DNA of 64,000 nucleotides from Bacillus sp. N1-1 (GCF_009818105.1 NZ_CP046564.1:2604001-2668000); one strand, 5' to 3'; counted from the first letter of the stretch, positions 19,079 through 28,227 are shown. Numbers and translations: made by a program. Notes: generated by a model from the letters alone, not told the origin.

Positions 19079-19720
19079 TTATTTTATATCCACAACTGCT
19101 TTTATTAATCCAGGTGATAAATAGGCCTCAAACCACGCCGCAACACATAAAAGCACCAAAGCGCACAAGATAAGAGCCGAAAACCTCATAAACGGAGGGA
19201 AGATTGGTTCTGACCTTCTTTTCATAAATAATTGTTTCATTAGCCTAAGTGAAAATGTTAAAGAAGCAGTGGCTACCACAATCATTACCGGAACGGCCAA
19301 GATGTTTTGTGGAAATACAGAAACGAAAGCCAACAAAAAGCCTTTCCAACTCATTTGATTAACTAGAAACCCTACAGTAAACCCTACAACAATTCCTTTT
19401 AGAAAAAGCATCACTAACACAATAGGAAGACCGATAATTGTAAGACCAAGAAGCCACATCAAACCGATATACTTCGCATAGTGTGTTAAACTTTGCTGAA
19501 ACATTTCAGAAGATGATGCAAATTGGCCATCGGATACCTGTCCAAAAAACCGACTTAAATAAACCGCAAGATCTTCTTTTTGAGTGAAACTTAAACTATT
19601 TACGATAACAGCTCCAAACACAATTCCCATCAGAAACAAAACCGCAATAAATGTGTAGAGAGATAACTGATCTGATAGATGAGCGGATATCATTTGCTTT
19701 AGACGTCTGCTACGATTCAT
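19079..19720 (-). CDS. spoIIM: Stage II sporulation protein M
   Basis: A 213-residue membrane protein of the SpoIIDMP complex that degrades septal and lateral peptidoglycan to drive engulfment. Five or so hydrophobic helices are seen, including LYTFIAVLFLMGIVFGAVIV near the N-terminus and a central FLKGIVVGFTVGFLV. Position upstream of fur and downstream of the endoQ-like gene matches Bacillus subtilis. Confidence 0.92.
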   Translation of the reverse strand: MNRSRRLKQMISAHLSDQLSLYTFIAVLFLMGIVFGAVIVNSLSFTQKEDLAVYLSRFFGQVSDGQFASSSEMFQQSLTHYAKYIGLMWLLGLTIIGLPIVLVMLFLKGIVVGFTVGFLVNQMSWKGFLLAFVSVFPQNILAVPVMIVVATASLTFSLRLMKQLFMKRRSEPIFPPFMRFSALILCALVLLCVAAWFEAYLSPGLIKAVVDIK

Positions 19721-19792
19721 ACGTCTTCCCCCTTCATACCACCTTTGGTAAAGTCTATGAAAAGGGAGTGAAACGTATGACTGATCGATAGA

Positions 19793-20965
19793 TTATCTCT
19801 TCTTCTGCTGCTGCTTGATGACCTTTCCGTATGTCCCACCGCCGCCTTGTTTTAATGCAAGTTCTCCACTTCGTGAAAGAACAATAAGGTGAGCGAGTGG
19901 TTCCCCAACTACATTAGCCAAATCACTTTCGCTAACGGCATGGAGAATGTTCATTTCGGTTCCGAAAACAGCTAAAAGCCGTTCGAATGTTTTCGGACCT
20001 AGTCCTGGAAGAAAATCTAAAGGAACATGATGAATATAAGGGGGGCGCTTAGGATGAGTGGAAGCGGAACTTAATTCTTGAATTCGATTCAAGACCCCTT
20101 TCACTATTTTATGACTACCACAAGCTTCGCAATATGTTTGAAGTACAGGGGTGTGACATTGAGAACAAATGGTTCTATAATACTTACCTAACTTTGGACT
20201 CAAGCCAAAATTCGCTTTAATTCCCCGGCCTTCTATTCCTTTTAAAGCCTTCGACCATTCTGTAAATGTCGCCTCTCTTACAGATAATAGCTGATATTCC
20301 CTAGCCATTTTTTGTATGGAGTGCGCATCGGAATTAGTTAAATAAGGGAAAGTATGAAGCTCTTGGATCTGGTCTGCCATTTGCGTATCTGACGAAAGTC
20401 CTAGTTCAATTCCGTCTATTTTATTAAGATCCAGCACTTCACTTATTGACCGATTAACCCCTTTACCATAAAGACTTTTAAATGGCGTAAATACATGAGC
20501 AGGTATGAATAATCCAGCAAGTTCTCTTGTTTTTTCTTGAATAACTTCCGCCTTTTCATAAATCCGCTGGGAGCTAAGTGTAACGTTTTTCATGCGTGAA
20601 TTAAGCCACTCTGAAAAATGTTTCATTTTTGATAAATTCGGCAAATACACTAATACGTGAATAGGACCGTGACAGTTTTCATCATAGATTTCAATTTCGG
20701 TTCCTAAAATGAGAGTAAGTGACCCGAAGCGAATGCCACCATCTCTCAATTCGTAACCTAGACCTCTATCAATGTACTCTTCCAACTCTGCAATTACTTC
20801 AGGAACGTGACAATCAATTACACCAATCATATCAAGACCTTTTCTCGATCTCGCTTCTTTTAAAATTGAAGATAGGGTTAAAGACTTTGCTCCTGTTATT
20901 TTTACTGCTTTATTGGTCCTTGTCCTTCCAATATGTATATGGAAGTCTGCATAACATGAATTCAT
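19793..20965 (-). CDS. yqxK: Endonuclease Q family PHP-domain protein (YqxK-like)
   Basis: A 390-residue protein whose N-terminal PHP motif DFHIHIG and central NSDAH suggest a metal-dependent hydrolase. A C-terminal zinc motif (CSQC...CEAC) follows, then a helix-hairpin-helix-like GLGPKTFERLL. Archaeal homologues (EndoQ) cleave DNA 5' of deaminated bases; the Bacillus family member lies at the same locus next to nudF. The ATG overlaps the nudF stop (ATGA). A role in repair of deaminated DNA is inference from the family. Confidence 0.82.
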   Translation of the reverse strand: MNSCYADFHIHIGRTRTNKAVKITGAKSLTLSSILKEARSRKGLDMIGVIDCHVPEVIAELEEYIDRGLGYELRDGGIRFGSLTLILGTEIEIYDENCHGPIHVLVYLPNLSKMKHFSEWLNSRMKNVTLSSQRIYEKAEVIQEKTRELAGLFIPAHVFTPFKSLYGKGVNRSISEVLDLNKIDGIELGLSSDTQMADQIQELHTFPYLTNSDAHSIQKMAREYQLLSVREATFTEWSKALKGIEGRGIKANFGLSPKLGKYYRTICSQCHTPVLQTYCEACGSHKIVKGVLNRIQELSSASTHPKRPPYIHHVPLDFLPGLGPKTFERLLAVFGTEMNILHAVSESDLANVVGEPLAHLIVLSRSGELALKQGGGGTYGKVIKQQQKKR

Positions 20966-21504
20966 TTTATCAGCTTCATTTTTAAATACATGATCGCATA
21001 TGCCGTTTTTGCGTCATGAATCTCCTGGCTATCTAGCATTTCTTCCATTTCTTCTATTGATAAATGAAGCAAATCAAGAAATTCATCTTCATCAGCGGAC
21101 TGTTCTCCCTTTTTCGTTAATCCTTTGGCAACATATAAATGGACTAGCTCATTAGCAAAGCCTGGAGAAGTATAGAACGAAATCACTTTTTCAAGTTTTT
21201 CACACGTATAACCGGTTTCTTCTTCTAGTTCACGCACAGCAGTTAATTCAGGCTCTTCACCTTGCTCAAGTTTACCTGCTGGTATTTCTACAATCGCTTT
21301 GCCAAGCGCTTTGCGGTATTGCCTAACCGCGAGTACTTTATCATCAGGTGTTTGAGCAATAATCGCAACTGCACCGGGATGATCAATTAATTCTCGCTTG
21401 CTTTGTTTACCATTCGGTAACTGAACATCCTCAACTCTAACGTCAATAATTCGACCTTCATAAATCGTTTCTGAGTGCAAAGTCTTTTCATATAAATGGT
21501 CCAT
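20962..21504 (-). CDS. nudF: ADP-ribose pyrophosphatase
   Basis: Nudix hydrolase of 180 residues that splits ADP-ribose to AMP and ribose 5-phosphate. The Nudix box is complete: GKLEQGEEPELTAVRELEEE, continuing with TG. The N-terminal segment (LPNGKQSKRELIDHPGAVAI) and the C-terminal DAKTAYAIMYLKMK match Bacillus NudF. The start MDHLYEK (ending 21504) is chosen by alignment with that family, with AGGAG 11 bases upstream. The longer frame to 21567 lacks support. Confidence 0.93.
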   Translation of the reverse strand: MDHLYEKTLHSETIYEGRIIDVRVEDVQLPNGKQSKRELIDHPGAVAIIAQTPDDKVLAVRQYRKALGKAIVEIPAGKLEQGEEPELTAVRELEEETGYTCEKLEKVISFYTSPGFANELVHLYVAKGLTKKGEQSADEDEFLDLLHLSIEEMEEMLDSQEIHDAKTAYAIMYLKMKLIK

Positions 21505-21616
21505 TGGTTCATCATCTCCTAGTTCTAAAAATTCGAATCGATACATAAAGTCTATCACATGAGACAAATAATAGGGAAAGATAGCACCGTATCGAACTAT
21601 TTAGGAGGTCTTGATT

Positions 21617-21775
21617 ATGAAAGTTTATATTCAGCCGAATGGGATTACGATGGTTGGAAAGCCAAAGCAAATTCAATTAATGATCAGACACTATATGAAT
21701 CATTATGAAACGATTGAAGAATGGATTCACGCCCCTGCAGTTCGTACAAAATCGCACTTGAGATTAATTCAATAA
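21617..21775 (+). CDS. mciZ: MciZ-like inhibitor of FtsZ (52 residues)
   Basis: A 52-codon ORF with a strong TTAGGAGG box 8 bases before the ATG. The product begins MKVYIQPNGITMVGKPKQIQ. It keeps the pattern of Bacillus subtilis MciZ, a 40-residue peptide that blocks FtsZ polymerisation in the mother cell: MKV at the start, P-x-G, VGK, a central helix with Y, and a late WI. In Bacillus subtilis mciZ lies between nudF and yqkF, exactly the position here. The protein is about 12 residues longer at the C-terminus. Sigma-E control is expected from the family; I could not assign a promoter. Confidence 0.82.
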   Translation: MKVYIQPNGITMVGKPKQIQLMIRHYMNHYETIEEWIHAPAVRTKSHLRLIQ

Positions 21776-21779
21776 ATAA

Positions 21780-21810
21780 GAAACGCTGCCAGATATCGTG
21801 GCAGCGTTTC
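21780..21810. terminator. Bidirectional terminator between mciZ and the nicotinamidase gene
   Basis: A perfect 12-bp stem (21780-21791 with 21799-21810) with a 7-base loop lies between convergent genes. Confidence 0.8.
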
Positions 21811-21814
21811 TGCT

Positions 21815-22354
21815 TTAACGAATTTCGGTTTTGAAGATGTTTTTCATTTGCTGTAGAAAAACATCATGGTGTTTAGAAAATGTAGCCATACAATTGCTTT
21901 GAGCAACCGTATGAAACCCTCTTGCATAGGCACCATACGCGGTTAAAAAATCACATATATCGGTACATACGCCTGAGAGATGAACGGTGTCTATGTTTTT
22001 GCTTTTCAATATTTCTTCCAGGTTTGTGTTATAAAAAGCGTCATATTCTGGTTTAGGTACATAGGTTACATGTGCAAGATTTTGATTCACTTCAAACCAG
22101 GTTTTCAATTCCCCATATAATTCTTGGCCCCAGGATCCGATAACATTATGTACGGGCCAAATATTAAAGTGCTCATCATTTCCTTGATGGGCATCCATAC
22201 ATATGACAACTTCCTTTCCTTCTTCAAGAAACTCGTTTGCGAGCGTGATAATATTTGGAACAATCTCCTGCCCTACTTTTCCTGAAGTAAGTCCACCTTG
22301 ATCGTGAATAAAGTCATTGCTCATATCAATAATTAATAACGCTTCTTTCATCAT
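21815..22354 (-). CDS. pncA: Nicotinamidase (isochorismatase-family cysteine hydrolase)
   Basis: Converts nicotinamide to nicotinate for NAD salvage. The 179-residue protein has the catalytic triad of the family: aspartate near residue 10-14 (LLIIDMSNDF), a lysine in YVPKPEYDAF, and the cysteine in HLSGVCTDICDF. Metal-binding residues appear as MDAHQG and WPVHN. The block VxLxGVCTDIC followed by TA..AYxxGF closely follows Bacillus subtilis PncA. Two adjacent ATG codons are possible starts. The adjacent nudF fits NAD/ADP-ribose metabolism. Confidence 0.85.
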   Translation of the reverse strand: MMKEALLIIDMSNDFIHDQGGLTSGKVGQEIVPNIITLANEFLEEGKEVVICMDAHQGNDEHFNIWPVHNVIGSWGQELYGELKTWFEVNQNLAHVTYVPKPEYDAFYNTNLEEILKSKNIDTVHLSGVCTDICDFLTAYGAYARGFHTVAQSNCMATFSKHHDVFLQQMKNIFKTEIR

Positions 22355-22491
22355 TCTACCCCTCCTAGTGCTTTTACTATAGCAGGTGGTTTTCCAGGTG
22401 ACAAGACACCAATTACCAGCATATCATTGGCGTGAAATCGCGTATAACGGTACACTTAAAATAGAATTAATTTTGGGAGGTATGCTTCGAT

Positions 22492-23403
22492 ATGAAAACC
22501 AATCAAATTGGCAATTCAAAGCTTCATGTTAGTGAAATCGGACTAGGAACCATGTCACTAGGAACCGATCGAGCGAAAGCGGTCTCACTCATTCACGAGG
22601 CGGTCGATAACGGCGTTACATTTATCGATACAGCAGATTTGTATGACTTCGGTTTAAATGAAGAAATCGTTGGAGAGGCATTACGTGATCGAAGAGATTC
22701 AGTTGTTCTTGCAACCAAAGCAGGGAATCATTTCGAAGAAGGGAAAGAGGGATGGTACTGGGACCCTTCTAAAAAGCATATTAAGGGAGCCTTAAAAGAC
22801 AGTTTGAGACGTTTGAAAACGGATCATATTGACCTTTTTCAACTACATGGTGGTACGATTGAAGATCCGATCGATGAAACGATCGAGGCTTTCGAGGAAT
22901 TAAAATCTGAAGGCCTCATTATTGAATATGGGATTTCTAGCATTCGACCAAATGTGATTCGAGAATTTGTAAAGAAATCTTCTATCGCTTCCGTAATGAT
23001 GCAATATAGTATACTAGATCGTCGGCCTGAAGAAGAAATGCTAGATTTATTGCATGACAATAACATTAGTGTCATTGCTAGGGGTCCTCTCGCTAAAGGA
23101 ATGTTAACAGATCGCTATGAGGAAAAAATTAAAGAAGATGGTTTTCTCGACTATTCTAAATTTGATGTTCTTGAAACGGTTAAACAGCTGAATGAAATAA
23201 AAGGGGACAAGCGCAATATGACTCAGACGGCACTTAAATATGCACTTGCTCACCCTGCTGTAGCCACCGTTATTCCCGGAGCTAGTCGAAGTGAACAGCT
23301 TCTTGCGAACATTACCGCACAGAATGCTCCAGACTTAACACCCGATGAAGTACAAAAAGTACGTGACGTTTCGAAAAAAAATGTATATGATAAGCACCGT
23401 TAA
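22492..23403 (+). CDS. yqkF: Aldo/keto reductase, YqkF-like
   Basis: NADPH-dependent oxidoreductase of 303 residues with a TIM-barrel. Catalytic tetrad regions are visible: D and Y in FIDTADLYDFGLNEE, the lysine in LATKAGN, and histidine in LFQLHGGTIEDP. The C-terminal NADP motif region is IPGASRSEQLLANI. The GEGWYWDPSK-like segment and GISSIRPNVI match Bacillus YqkF closely. It starts 17 bases after GGGAGG. The physiological substrate is unknown. Confidence 0.92.
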   Translation: MKTNQIGNSKLHVSEIGLGTMSLGTDRAKAVSLIHEAVDNGVTFIDTADLYDFGLNEEIVGEALRDRRDSVVLATKAGNHFEEGKEGWYWDPSKKHIKGALKDSLRRLKTDHIDLFQLHGGTIEDPIDETIEAFEELKSEGLIIEYGISSIRPNVIREFVKKSSIASVMMQYSILDRRPEEEMLDLLHDNNISVIARGPLAKGMLTDRYEEKIKEDGFLDYSKFDVLETVKQLNEIKGDKRNMTQTALKYALAHPAVATVIPGASRSEQLLANITAQNAPDLTPDEVQKVRDVSKKNVYDKHR

Positions 23404-23408
23404 ATTTA

Positions 23409-23438
23409 AAATAGCGCAGTCATTTGACTGCGCTATTT
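23409..23438. terminator. Terminator between yqkF and the CoA-transferase operon
   Basis: A 13-bp perfect stem (23409-23421 with 23426-23438), loop ATTT, followed by T-rich sequence on the plus strand. It serves convergent transcription. Confidence 0.85.
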
Positions 23439-23461
23439 CCTTTTCGACTCAAAATTAAAAT

Positions 23462-24130
23462 CTAAAAGGCGTCTAATATGGGATTATTTATTATTAGTTC
23501 TGGTTCTGTTGACGCTTGAATTTGCTCAATACTATAGCCAGTTGCCACTTCTTTTAATACAAGTCCTTCAACCGTAATATCAAGAACAGCTCGCTCTGTA
23601 ATAATGCGATTGACAACACCTTTCCCGGTTAGAGGAAGGCTACATGAGTTTAGAATTTTAGGTTCTCCATTTTTGTTAACGTGGTCCATGATCACCACAA
23701 TCCGTTTTGCTCCATGAACGAGATCCATTGCTCCTCCCATTCCTTTAATCATCTTTCCAGGTATCATCCAATTCGCAAGATCTCCATTCTTCGAAACTTC
23801 CATCCCACCTAAAATGGCTACGTCAATATGTCCTCCTCGAATCATTGCAAATGACTCAGCACTATCAAAATAAGCGGCTCCTTGCATTGCAGTAACCGTT
23901 TCTTTCCCTGCATTAATTAAGTCAGGATCCACCTCGCCTTCACTTGGATAAGGACCAATACCTAGAAGGCCATTTTCCGATTGAAGAACGATCTTTTTAC
24001 CATCTGGAATGTAATTAGCTACCATTGTTGGCATTCCAATTCCCAGATTTACGTAAGAGCCGTCCAGGATTTCTTTTTCAGCACGTCTTGCAATCTTTTC
24101 ACGAACTGCTGCTTTATCTACTTTAACCAT
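23462..24130 (-). CDS. scoB: 3-oxoacid CoA-transferase subunit B
   Basis: Beta subunit of the acetoacetate:succinyl-CoA (or acetate) CoA-transferase. The catalytic glutamate is in the [13 protein letters not shown] motif. The N-terminal segment [16 protein letters not shown] and the [12 protein letters not shown] segment are typical. The second of two ATGs has the better spacing to GGAGG. It follows the A subunit by about 10 bases. With thiolase and HMG-CoA lyase it would activate or release acetoacetate. Confidence 0.93.
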   Translation of the reverse strand: MVKVDKAAVREKIARRAEKEILDGSYVNLGIGMPTMVANYIPDGKKIVLQSENGLLGIGPYPSEGEVDPDLINAGKETVTAMQGAAYFDSAESFAMIRGGHIDVAILGGMEVSKNGDLANWMIPGKMIKGMGGAMDLVHGAKRIVVIMDHVNKNGEPKILNSCSLPLTGKGVVNRIITERAVLDITVEGLVLKEVATGYSIEQIQASTEPELIINNPILDAF

Positions 24131-24140
24131 CATTAGCCTC

Positions 24141-24827
24141 CTATCGCGTCGTTAATCGCTCAATCTTCTTTTGCTGCTCACCAACAATAACCTTCTGTAC
24201 ATAAATGCTCGGAGTATGAATAGAATCCGGATCTAACTCTCCAACCCCCACTAATTCTTCTACTTCTGCCACCGTTACTTTTCCTGCGGCTGCAATCATT
24301 GGGTTAAAGTTGCGTGCCGTTTTGTTGTAGACTAAATTCCCCATTACATCTCCTTTGAGTGCTCGAACAAAGGAAAAATCAGCTTGTATCGCTTCTTCAA
24401 GTAAGTATTCTTTTCCATTAAATGTTTTTACTTCCTTTCCTTCAGCAATCGGCGTTCCGACGCCAGCTGGAGTATAGAAGGCTGGGATTCCAGCCCCCCC
24501 AGCTCTAATTCGTTCTGCCAGTGTTCCTTGTGGAATGAGCTCCACTTCTAATTCTCCTGAAAGCACCTGTCTTTCAAACTCTTTGTTTTCCCCAACGTAA
24601 GAACCAATCATTTTTTTAATCTGTTTATTTTTAAGAAGCAATCCCAGACCCCAGTCATCAACTCCACAGTTGTTTGATATGACTGTTAAGTCCTTCGTTC
24701 CTCTCTCTTTTAATGCAAGAATTAAATTCTCTGGAATACCTACTAAGCCAAACCCACCAACAAGAATCGTTGCTCCGTCCTGAACATCTTGTACTGCTTC
24801 TTGAAATGTATCAACTATTGGTTTCAT
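24141..24827 (-). CDS. scoA: 3-oxoacid CoA-transferase subunit A
   Basis: Alpha subunit of the CoA-transferase, 228 residues. Family motif seen: [17 protein letters not shown] near the N-terminus and [20 protein letters not shown] precedes the ATG. It lies between the thiolase and subunit B genes, all leftward, suggesting one operon: thiolase-scoA-scoB. Confidence 0.93.
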   Translation of the reverse strand: MKPIVDTFQEAVQDVQDGATILVGGFGLVGIPENLILALKERGTKDLTVISNNCGVDDWGLGLLLKNKQIKKMIGSYVGENKEFERQVLSGELEVELIPQGTLAERIRAGGAGIPAFYTPAGVGTPIAEGKEVKTFNGKEYLLEEAIQADFSFVRALKGDVMGNLVYNKTARNFNPMIAAAGKVTVAEVEELVGVGELDPDSIHTPSIYVQKVIVGEQQKKIERLTTR

Positions 24828-24848
24828 TCACTTTTACCTCCTACCATT

Positions 24849-26033
24849 TTAAGTTCGTTCAACAATTGTTGCTACTCCCTGTCCTCCACCAATACAAAGC
24901 GTAGCTAGACCATAGCGCTCATTTCTACGTTTCATTTCATGTAGTAGAGTTACTAGAATTCGAGTGCCACTTGCGCCAATCGGATGACCAAGTGCAATAG
25001 CCCCACCGTTTACGTTTAAGATTTCTTTATTAAAATCAAGATCTCTTCCAACGGCAAGAGACTGTGCAGCAAAAGCCTCATTTGCTTCTACTAGATTCAT
25101 TTGGTTCATTGAAAGCCCAGCACGTTCAAGTGCTTTCTTCGTAGCCGGAACTGGACCTAGCCCCATAACGCTCGGATCTACTCCACCGCTTGCATTCGAG
25201 CGAATAACAGCAAGGTATTCTATTCCAAGTTCATCTGCCTTCTCTTTACTCATTAAAACAACAGCGGCTGCGCCGTCGTTAATTCCAGAAGCGTTTCCTG
25301 CCGTAACCCCACCGTCTTTCTTAAAAGCTGGGCGTAACTTTGCAAGTTTATCAGCCGTCGTTCCTGGTTTAACGTATTCATCAGTATCAAATAAAAGAGG
25401 GTCACCTTTTCGCTGCGGAATAGAAACAGGGAGAATCTCTTCTTTAAATCGTCCCTCTTCAATAGCAGCCTGTGCTTTTTGTTGACTCCAGGCAGCAAAT
25501 TCATCCATCTCTTCTCTTGTTAGCTGATAATGATCGCACAGATTTTCAGCAGTAACACCCATATGATAATCGTTAAATGCGCACCATAATCCATCTTGAA
25601 TCATGCTATCCACCATCTTTTGGTCACCCATTCGTAAGCCTTCTCGCGCTCCGTTTAATAAATAAGGTGCCTGACTCATGTTCTCCATCCCACCGGCGAC
25701 AACAATATCTTGATCGCCAAGCATAATAGATTGAGCTCCTAGATGAACGGTTTTCAATCCTGAACCACATACTTTATTGATTGTCATCGCTGGAGTTGAA
25801 ACCGGAATGCCCGCTTTAATCGCAGCCTGACGAGCAGGGTTTTGTCCGAGACCCGCTTGAAGAACGTTTCCCATAATGACTTCTTCCACCTGATCTATCG
25901 ATAAGCTAGCCCTTTCGATCGCTCCCTTAATGACCGTGGCCCCAAGCTCTGTAGCAGATATAGATTTTAGTGAACCATTAAACGAACCTACCGGCGTTCT
26001 GATAGCGCTTACAATTACAACATCTCGACTCAT
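24849..26033 (-). CDS. Acetyl-CoA acetyltransferase (thiolase)
   Basis: Biosynthetic-type thiolase of 394 residues interconverting two acetyl-CoA and acetoacetyl-CoA. Catalytic residues are visible: the nucleophilic cysteine in [12 protein letters not shown] (~residue 88), the histidine in [17 protein letters not shown], and the second cysteine in [10 protein letters not shown]. It is the first gene of the leftward CoA-transferase operon, with AAGGAGG upstream. A cre-like 14-mer (26001-26014) lies within its codons 7-12. Confidence 0.94.
   Translation of the reverse strand: MSRDVVIVSAIRTPVGSFNGSLKSISATELGATVIKGAIERASLSIDQVEEVIMGNVLQAGLGQNPARQAAIKAGIPVSTPAMTINKVCGSGLKTVHLGAQSIMLGDQDIVVAGGMENMSQAPYLLNGAREGLRMGDQKMVDSMIQDGLWCAFNDYHMGVTAENLCDHYQLTREEMDEFAAWSQQKAQAAIEEGRFKEEILPVSIPQRKGDPLLFDTDEYVKPGTTADKLAKLRPAFKKDGGVTAGNASGINDGAAAVVLMSKEKADELGIEYLAVIRSNASGGVDPSVMGLGPVPATKKALERAGLSMNQMNLVEANEAFAAQSLAVGRDLDFNKEILNVNGGAIALGHPIGASGTRILVTLLHEMKRRNERYGLATLCIGGGQGVATIVERT
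26001..26014 (-). promoter_or_regulatory. Candidate cre inside the thiolase 5' coding region
   Basis: Minus strand TTGTAAGCGCTATC resembles the CcpA-binding cre core. It coincides with codons for the conserved VSAIRTP start of thiolases, so part of the match may be chance. The 14-mer GATAGCGCTTACAA recurs at 26172-26185. Confidence 0.35.
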
Positions 26034-26170
26034 TTCGATTTCCTCCTTATGTATCTATGACTCTCTTCTACATAATTCTTACTTAAAACAAAAAAATCCT
26101 TCTTTAAAGCGAGAATTTCCATTATTCAAACGATTGTCTTGCCAGACTTTCAAACCTTTGTTTTAATTAA

Positions 26171-26184
26171 AGATAGCGCTTACA
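26171..26184 (-). promoter_or_regulatory. Candidate cre in the divergent thiolase/HMG-CoA lyase region
   Basis: Minus strand TGTAAGCGCTATCT matches TGWAARCGYTWWCA at 13 of 14 positions. It lies about 10 bases before the HMG-CoA lyase start and 138 bases from the thiolase start. CcpA repression of ketone-body/leucine breakdown genes is plausible. Confidence 0.6.
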
Positions 26185-26194
26185 AAGAAGGGTG

Positions 26195-27112
26195 ATGAAT
26201 GTTTTGCTACCACAACACGCCACAATCATTGAAGTAGGTCCAAGAGATGGGCTTCAAAATGAACAGAACCAGGTCAAAACTAATGATAAAATCCGTTTTA
26301 TTAAAGGTTTAAAAGCGGCAGGAATGAAAGAAATAGAAATTACTTCATTTGTATCACCGAAATGGGTCCCCCAAATGAAAGATGCCAGTGAAATAGTAAA
26401 AACATGCCTTGATGATACTCGGAACTTTGTCTTAGCTCCTAATCGTAAAGGGGTAGAGAGAATTAAAGAAACGAACGTGAAAGCCATAGCACTTTTTGCT
26501 GGTGTTAGTAACTCCTTTAATCAAAAGAATAGCAATAAAGGGACAAAGGAGCTTCTTCATGAGCTCTTTCCTTTAGTCGAAGAATTAAAAGCGGATGGTT
26601 ACTTCGTTCGAGCTTGTATTTCCACTGCTTTCTATTGCCCATATGAAGGGAAAATAGACGGTAATGATACAATTGACGTTTGTCATCAATTCGTTGATGC
26701 AGGTGTAGATGAATTAAGCGTAGCAGATACTATTGGAATGGCCACGCCTGAGGAATCGCATAACCTTTTTAGCCAACTTGTAAAGGAGTTTCCAACAACA
26801 TTGTTAACAGCGCATTTCCACGATACACGTGGAATGGCCCTTGCTAACATCTATGCATGCCTGCAAGCTGGAATTTCAAGATTTGATACGTCAGCTGGCG
26901 GACTAGGCGGCTGTCCTTTCGCCAAAGGAGCGACAGGCAACGTTGCCACAGAAAGTGTTGTCTATATGTTGGAGAGAATGGGAATCAAAACAGGTATTGA
27001 TCTAGAAAAACTAATGAGAGCAATTGATGAGATTGAGCCTCACCTATCAAGATCCATCCTAACACCCTATCGAACGTTATATAAAAAAGAAAAGGAAGCC
27101 TCCATAAAGTAG
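26195..27112 (+). CDS. yngG: Hydroxymethylglutaryl-CoA lyase
   Basis: Cleaves HMG-CoA to acetoacetate and acetyl-CoA, the last step of leucine degradation. The DRE-TIM barrel shows IIEVGPRDGLQNE, the HFHDTRGMALAN metal region, and the lyase signature GGLGGCPFAKGATGN with its catalytic cysteine. The start is uncertain: the GTG at 26192 and ATG at 26195 lie very near the GAAGGG box. The TTG at 26204 is better spaced and would match homologues as well. It is divergent from the thiolase-CoA transferase operon that would use its acetoacetate. Confidence 0.92.
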   Translation: MNVLLPQHATIIEVGPRDGLQNEQNQVKTNDKIRFIKGLKAAGMKEIEITSFVSPKWVPQMKDASEIVKTCLDDTRNFVLAPNRKGVERIKETNVKAIALFAGVSNSFNQKNSNKGTKELLHELFPLVEELKADGYFVRACISTAFYCPYEGKIDGNDTIDVCHQFVDAGVDELSVADTIGMATPEESHNLFSQLVKEFPTTLLTAHFHDTRGMALANIYACLQAGISRFDTSAGGLGGCPFAKGATGNVATESVVYMLERMGIKTGIDLEKLMRAIDEIEPHLSRSILTPYRTLYKKEKEASIK

Positions 27113-27140
27113 ACATATAAATATTATGGTAAACTAAATA

Positions 27141-27168
27141 AAATAAGCACACAATAGTGTGCTTATTT
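27141..27168. terminator. Terminator after HMG-CoA lyase
   Basis: Perfect 12-bp stem (27141-27152 with 27157-27168) with loop AATA. It lies between the convergent HMG-CoA lyase gene and the small leftward ORF. Confidence 0.8.
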
Positions 27169-27329
27169 CATCCTTTTACTATAGTTAAAATAATACTATA
27201 GATTAGAGCTAGAACTAGTCCACCGATAACCGTAATTCGATCCATCTTTTGACCTTTAAATAAATTTAGAACTCCCTTTACGACCATAAATACCACGAAA
27301 AAAATAACAAAATACATCAAAAACGTCAC
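27168..27329 (-). CDS. Small two-helix membrane protein, unknown function
   Basis: A 53-codon ORF starting at GTG with AGGGGGA about 9 bases upstream. The product begins MTFLMYFVIFFVVFMVV. It has two hydrophobic stretches (residues 3-23 and 33-51) separated by a short charged loop (KGQKMDR), as expected of a membrane hairpin. It lies just downstream of the yqkB-like gene on the same strand. I do not recognise the family. Support comes from the start site, the clean reading frame and composition. Confidence 0.6.
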   Translation of the reverse strand: MTFLMYFVIFFVVFMVVKGVLNLFKGQKMDRITVIGGLVLALIYSIILTIVKG

Positions 27330-27350
27330 TCTAGTAAATCCCCCTAATCG

Positions 27351-27665
27351 TTATCCTTTGTTTATATACCGCATTCTCGGGTTAATGATTTCACTATCAC
27401 TTTTAAGCATAAAACACTGGTGTTTCGGAAGGAAATCAATTTTCATTTCTTTATCAAAAAACACTTTATATTGTTTCTGAATCAATACAGGTCTGAAATT
27501 TGATTCAAGCGTCATATTAAAATCACCCTGAGCGGAATCATTTACTAATTGCGTAACACCGTTCACTACACACCCGCAACCTTCGATGTCATAATGTAAC
27601 TTCATATACCCCTCAGAATCATGTTCTAATTTCTCGATCGCTTGATCTGTGAATGTCACTCTCAT
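27351..27665 (-). CDS. yqkB: HesB/IscA-like protein, YqkB family
   Basis: A 104-residue protein of the iron-sulfur cluster biosynthesis (HesB-like) fold. It begins with MRVTFTDQAIEKL and has a GCGCVVNGV segment resembling Bacillus subtilis YqkB. Only part of the IscA cysteine set is present (one CGC pair and a later QCF), so the Fe-S carrier role is uncertain. The ATG ending at 27665 follows AGGAGAG. It starts immediately after the padR-type gene and may be cotranscribed. Confidence 0.8.
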   Translation of the reverse strand: MRVTFTDQAIEKLEHDSEGYMKLHYDIEGCGCVVNGVTQLVNDSAQGDFNMTLESNFRPVLIQKQYKVFFDKEMKIDFLPKHQCFMLKSDSEIINPRMRYINKG

Positions 27666-27666
27666 G

Positions 27667-28227
27667 TTATCTCTCCTCTCCACTATCTTCTATAATAACG
27701 TCTATAAACTCAATAGCCCAGTCACACCACTCAATCCAGGTTTTCATCTGACGCCTACCGTATTCAAGCGTTAGGTATTCCCCCAGACGATCTTTCTCTA
27801 TTCTATGATCAACTTCATTTTCTTCTTTCCAACTGTTCATATGATCAAGCACCATTTGATGATGCTCTTTACTCTCTTTTAAAAATTGGATCGCTTCTTC
27901 TTTTGGAATAAGATGAAATAAAGAAACACGCATCAATTGTTCGTTTTTCATTTTTGGTGGTTCTACAGTATGGTGAGCAAGCCATTCAATGAGAAGATGA
28001 TACCCTTTATCTTCAATTGAATAGATCTTTTTATCTGGAAGATCTAACTGCGGAACAATTTCAAAACTTACTAGTTTCTCTTTCTCCATCTTACTAAGTT
28101 CGCGATAAATTTGGGTATGATGCGCAGACCAAAAATGGATCATCGTTTCTCTAAATTGTTGTGTTAGCTCATATCCAGTTGATGGTTTCTTTGTGAGTAA
28201 TCCAAGAAGAGCATATCGTAAAGCCAT
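27667..28227 (-). CDS. PadR-family transcriptional regulator
   Basis: A 186-residue regulator with the PadR winged-helix N-terminus (ALLGLLTKKPSTGYELTQQF, then YRELSKMEKEKLV). The C-terminal domain is of the Vir_act_alpha_C type (KEHHQMVLDHM, YGRRQMKTWIEWCDWAIEF). It probably represses its own gene and a neighbour. It lies directly upstream of the yqkB-like gene with a one-base gap between frames. The effector is unknown. Confidence 0.88.
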   Translation of the reverse strand: MALRYALLGLLTKKPSTGYELTQQFRETMIHFWSAHHTQIYRELSKMEKEKLVSFEIVPQLDLPDKKIYSIEDKGYHLLIEWLAHHTVEPPKMKNEQLMRVSLFHLIPKEEAIQFLKESKEHHQMVLDHMNSWKEENEVDHRIEKDRLGEYLTLEYGRRQMKTWIEWCDWAIEFIDVIIEDSGEER

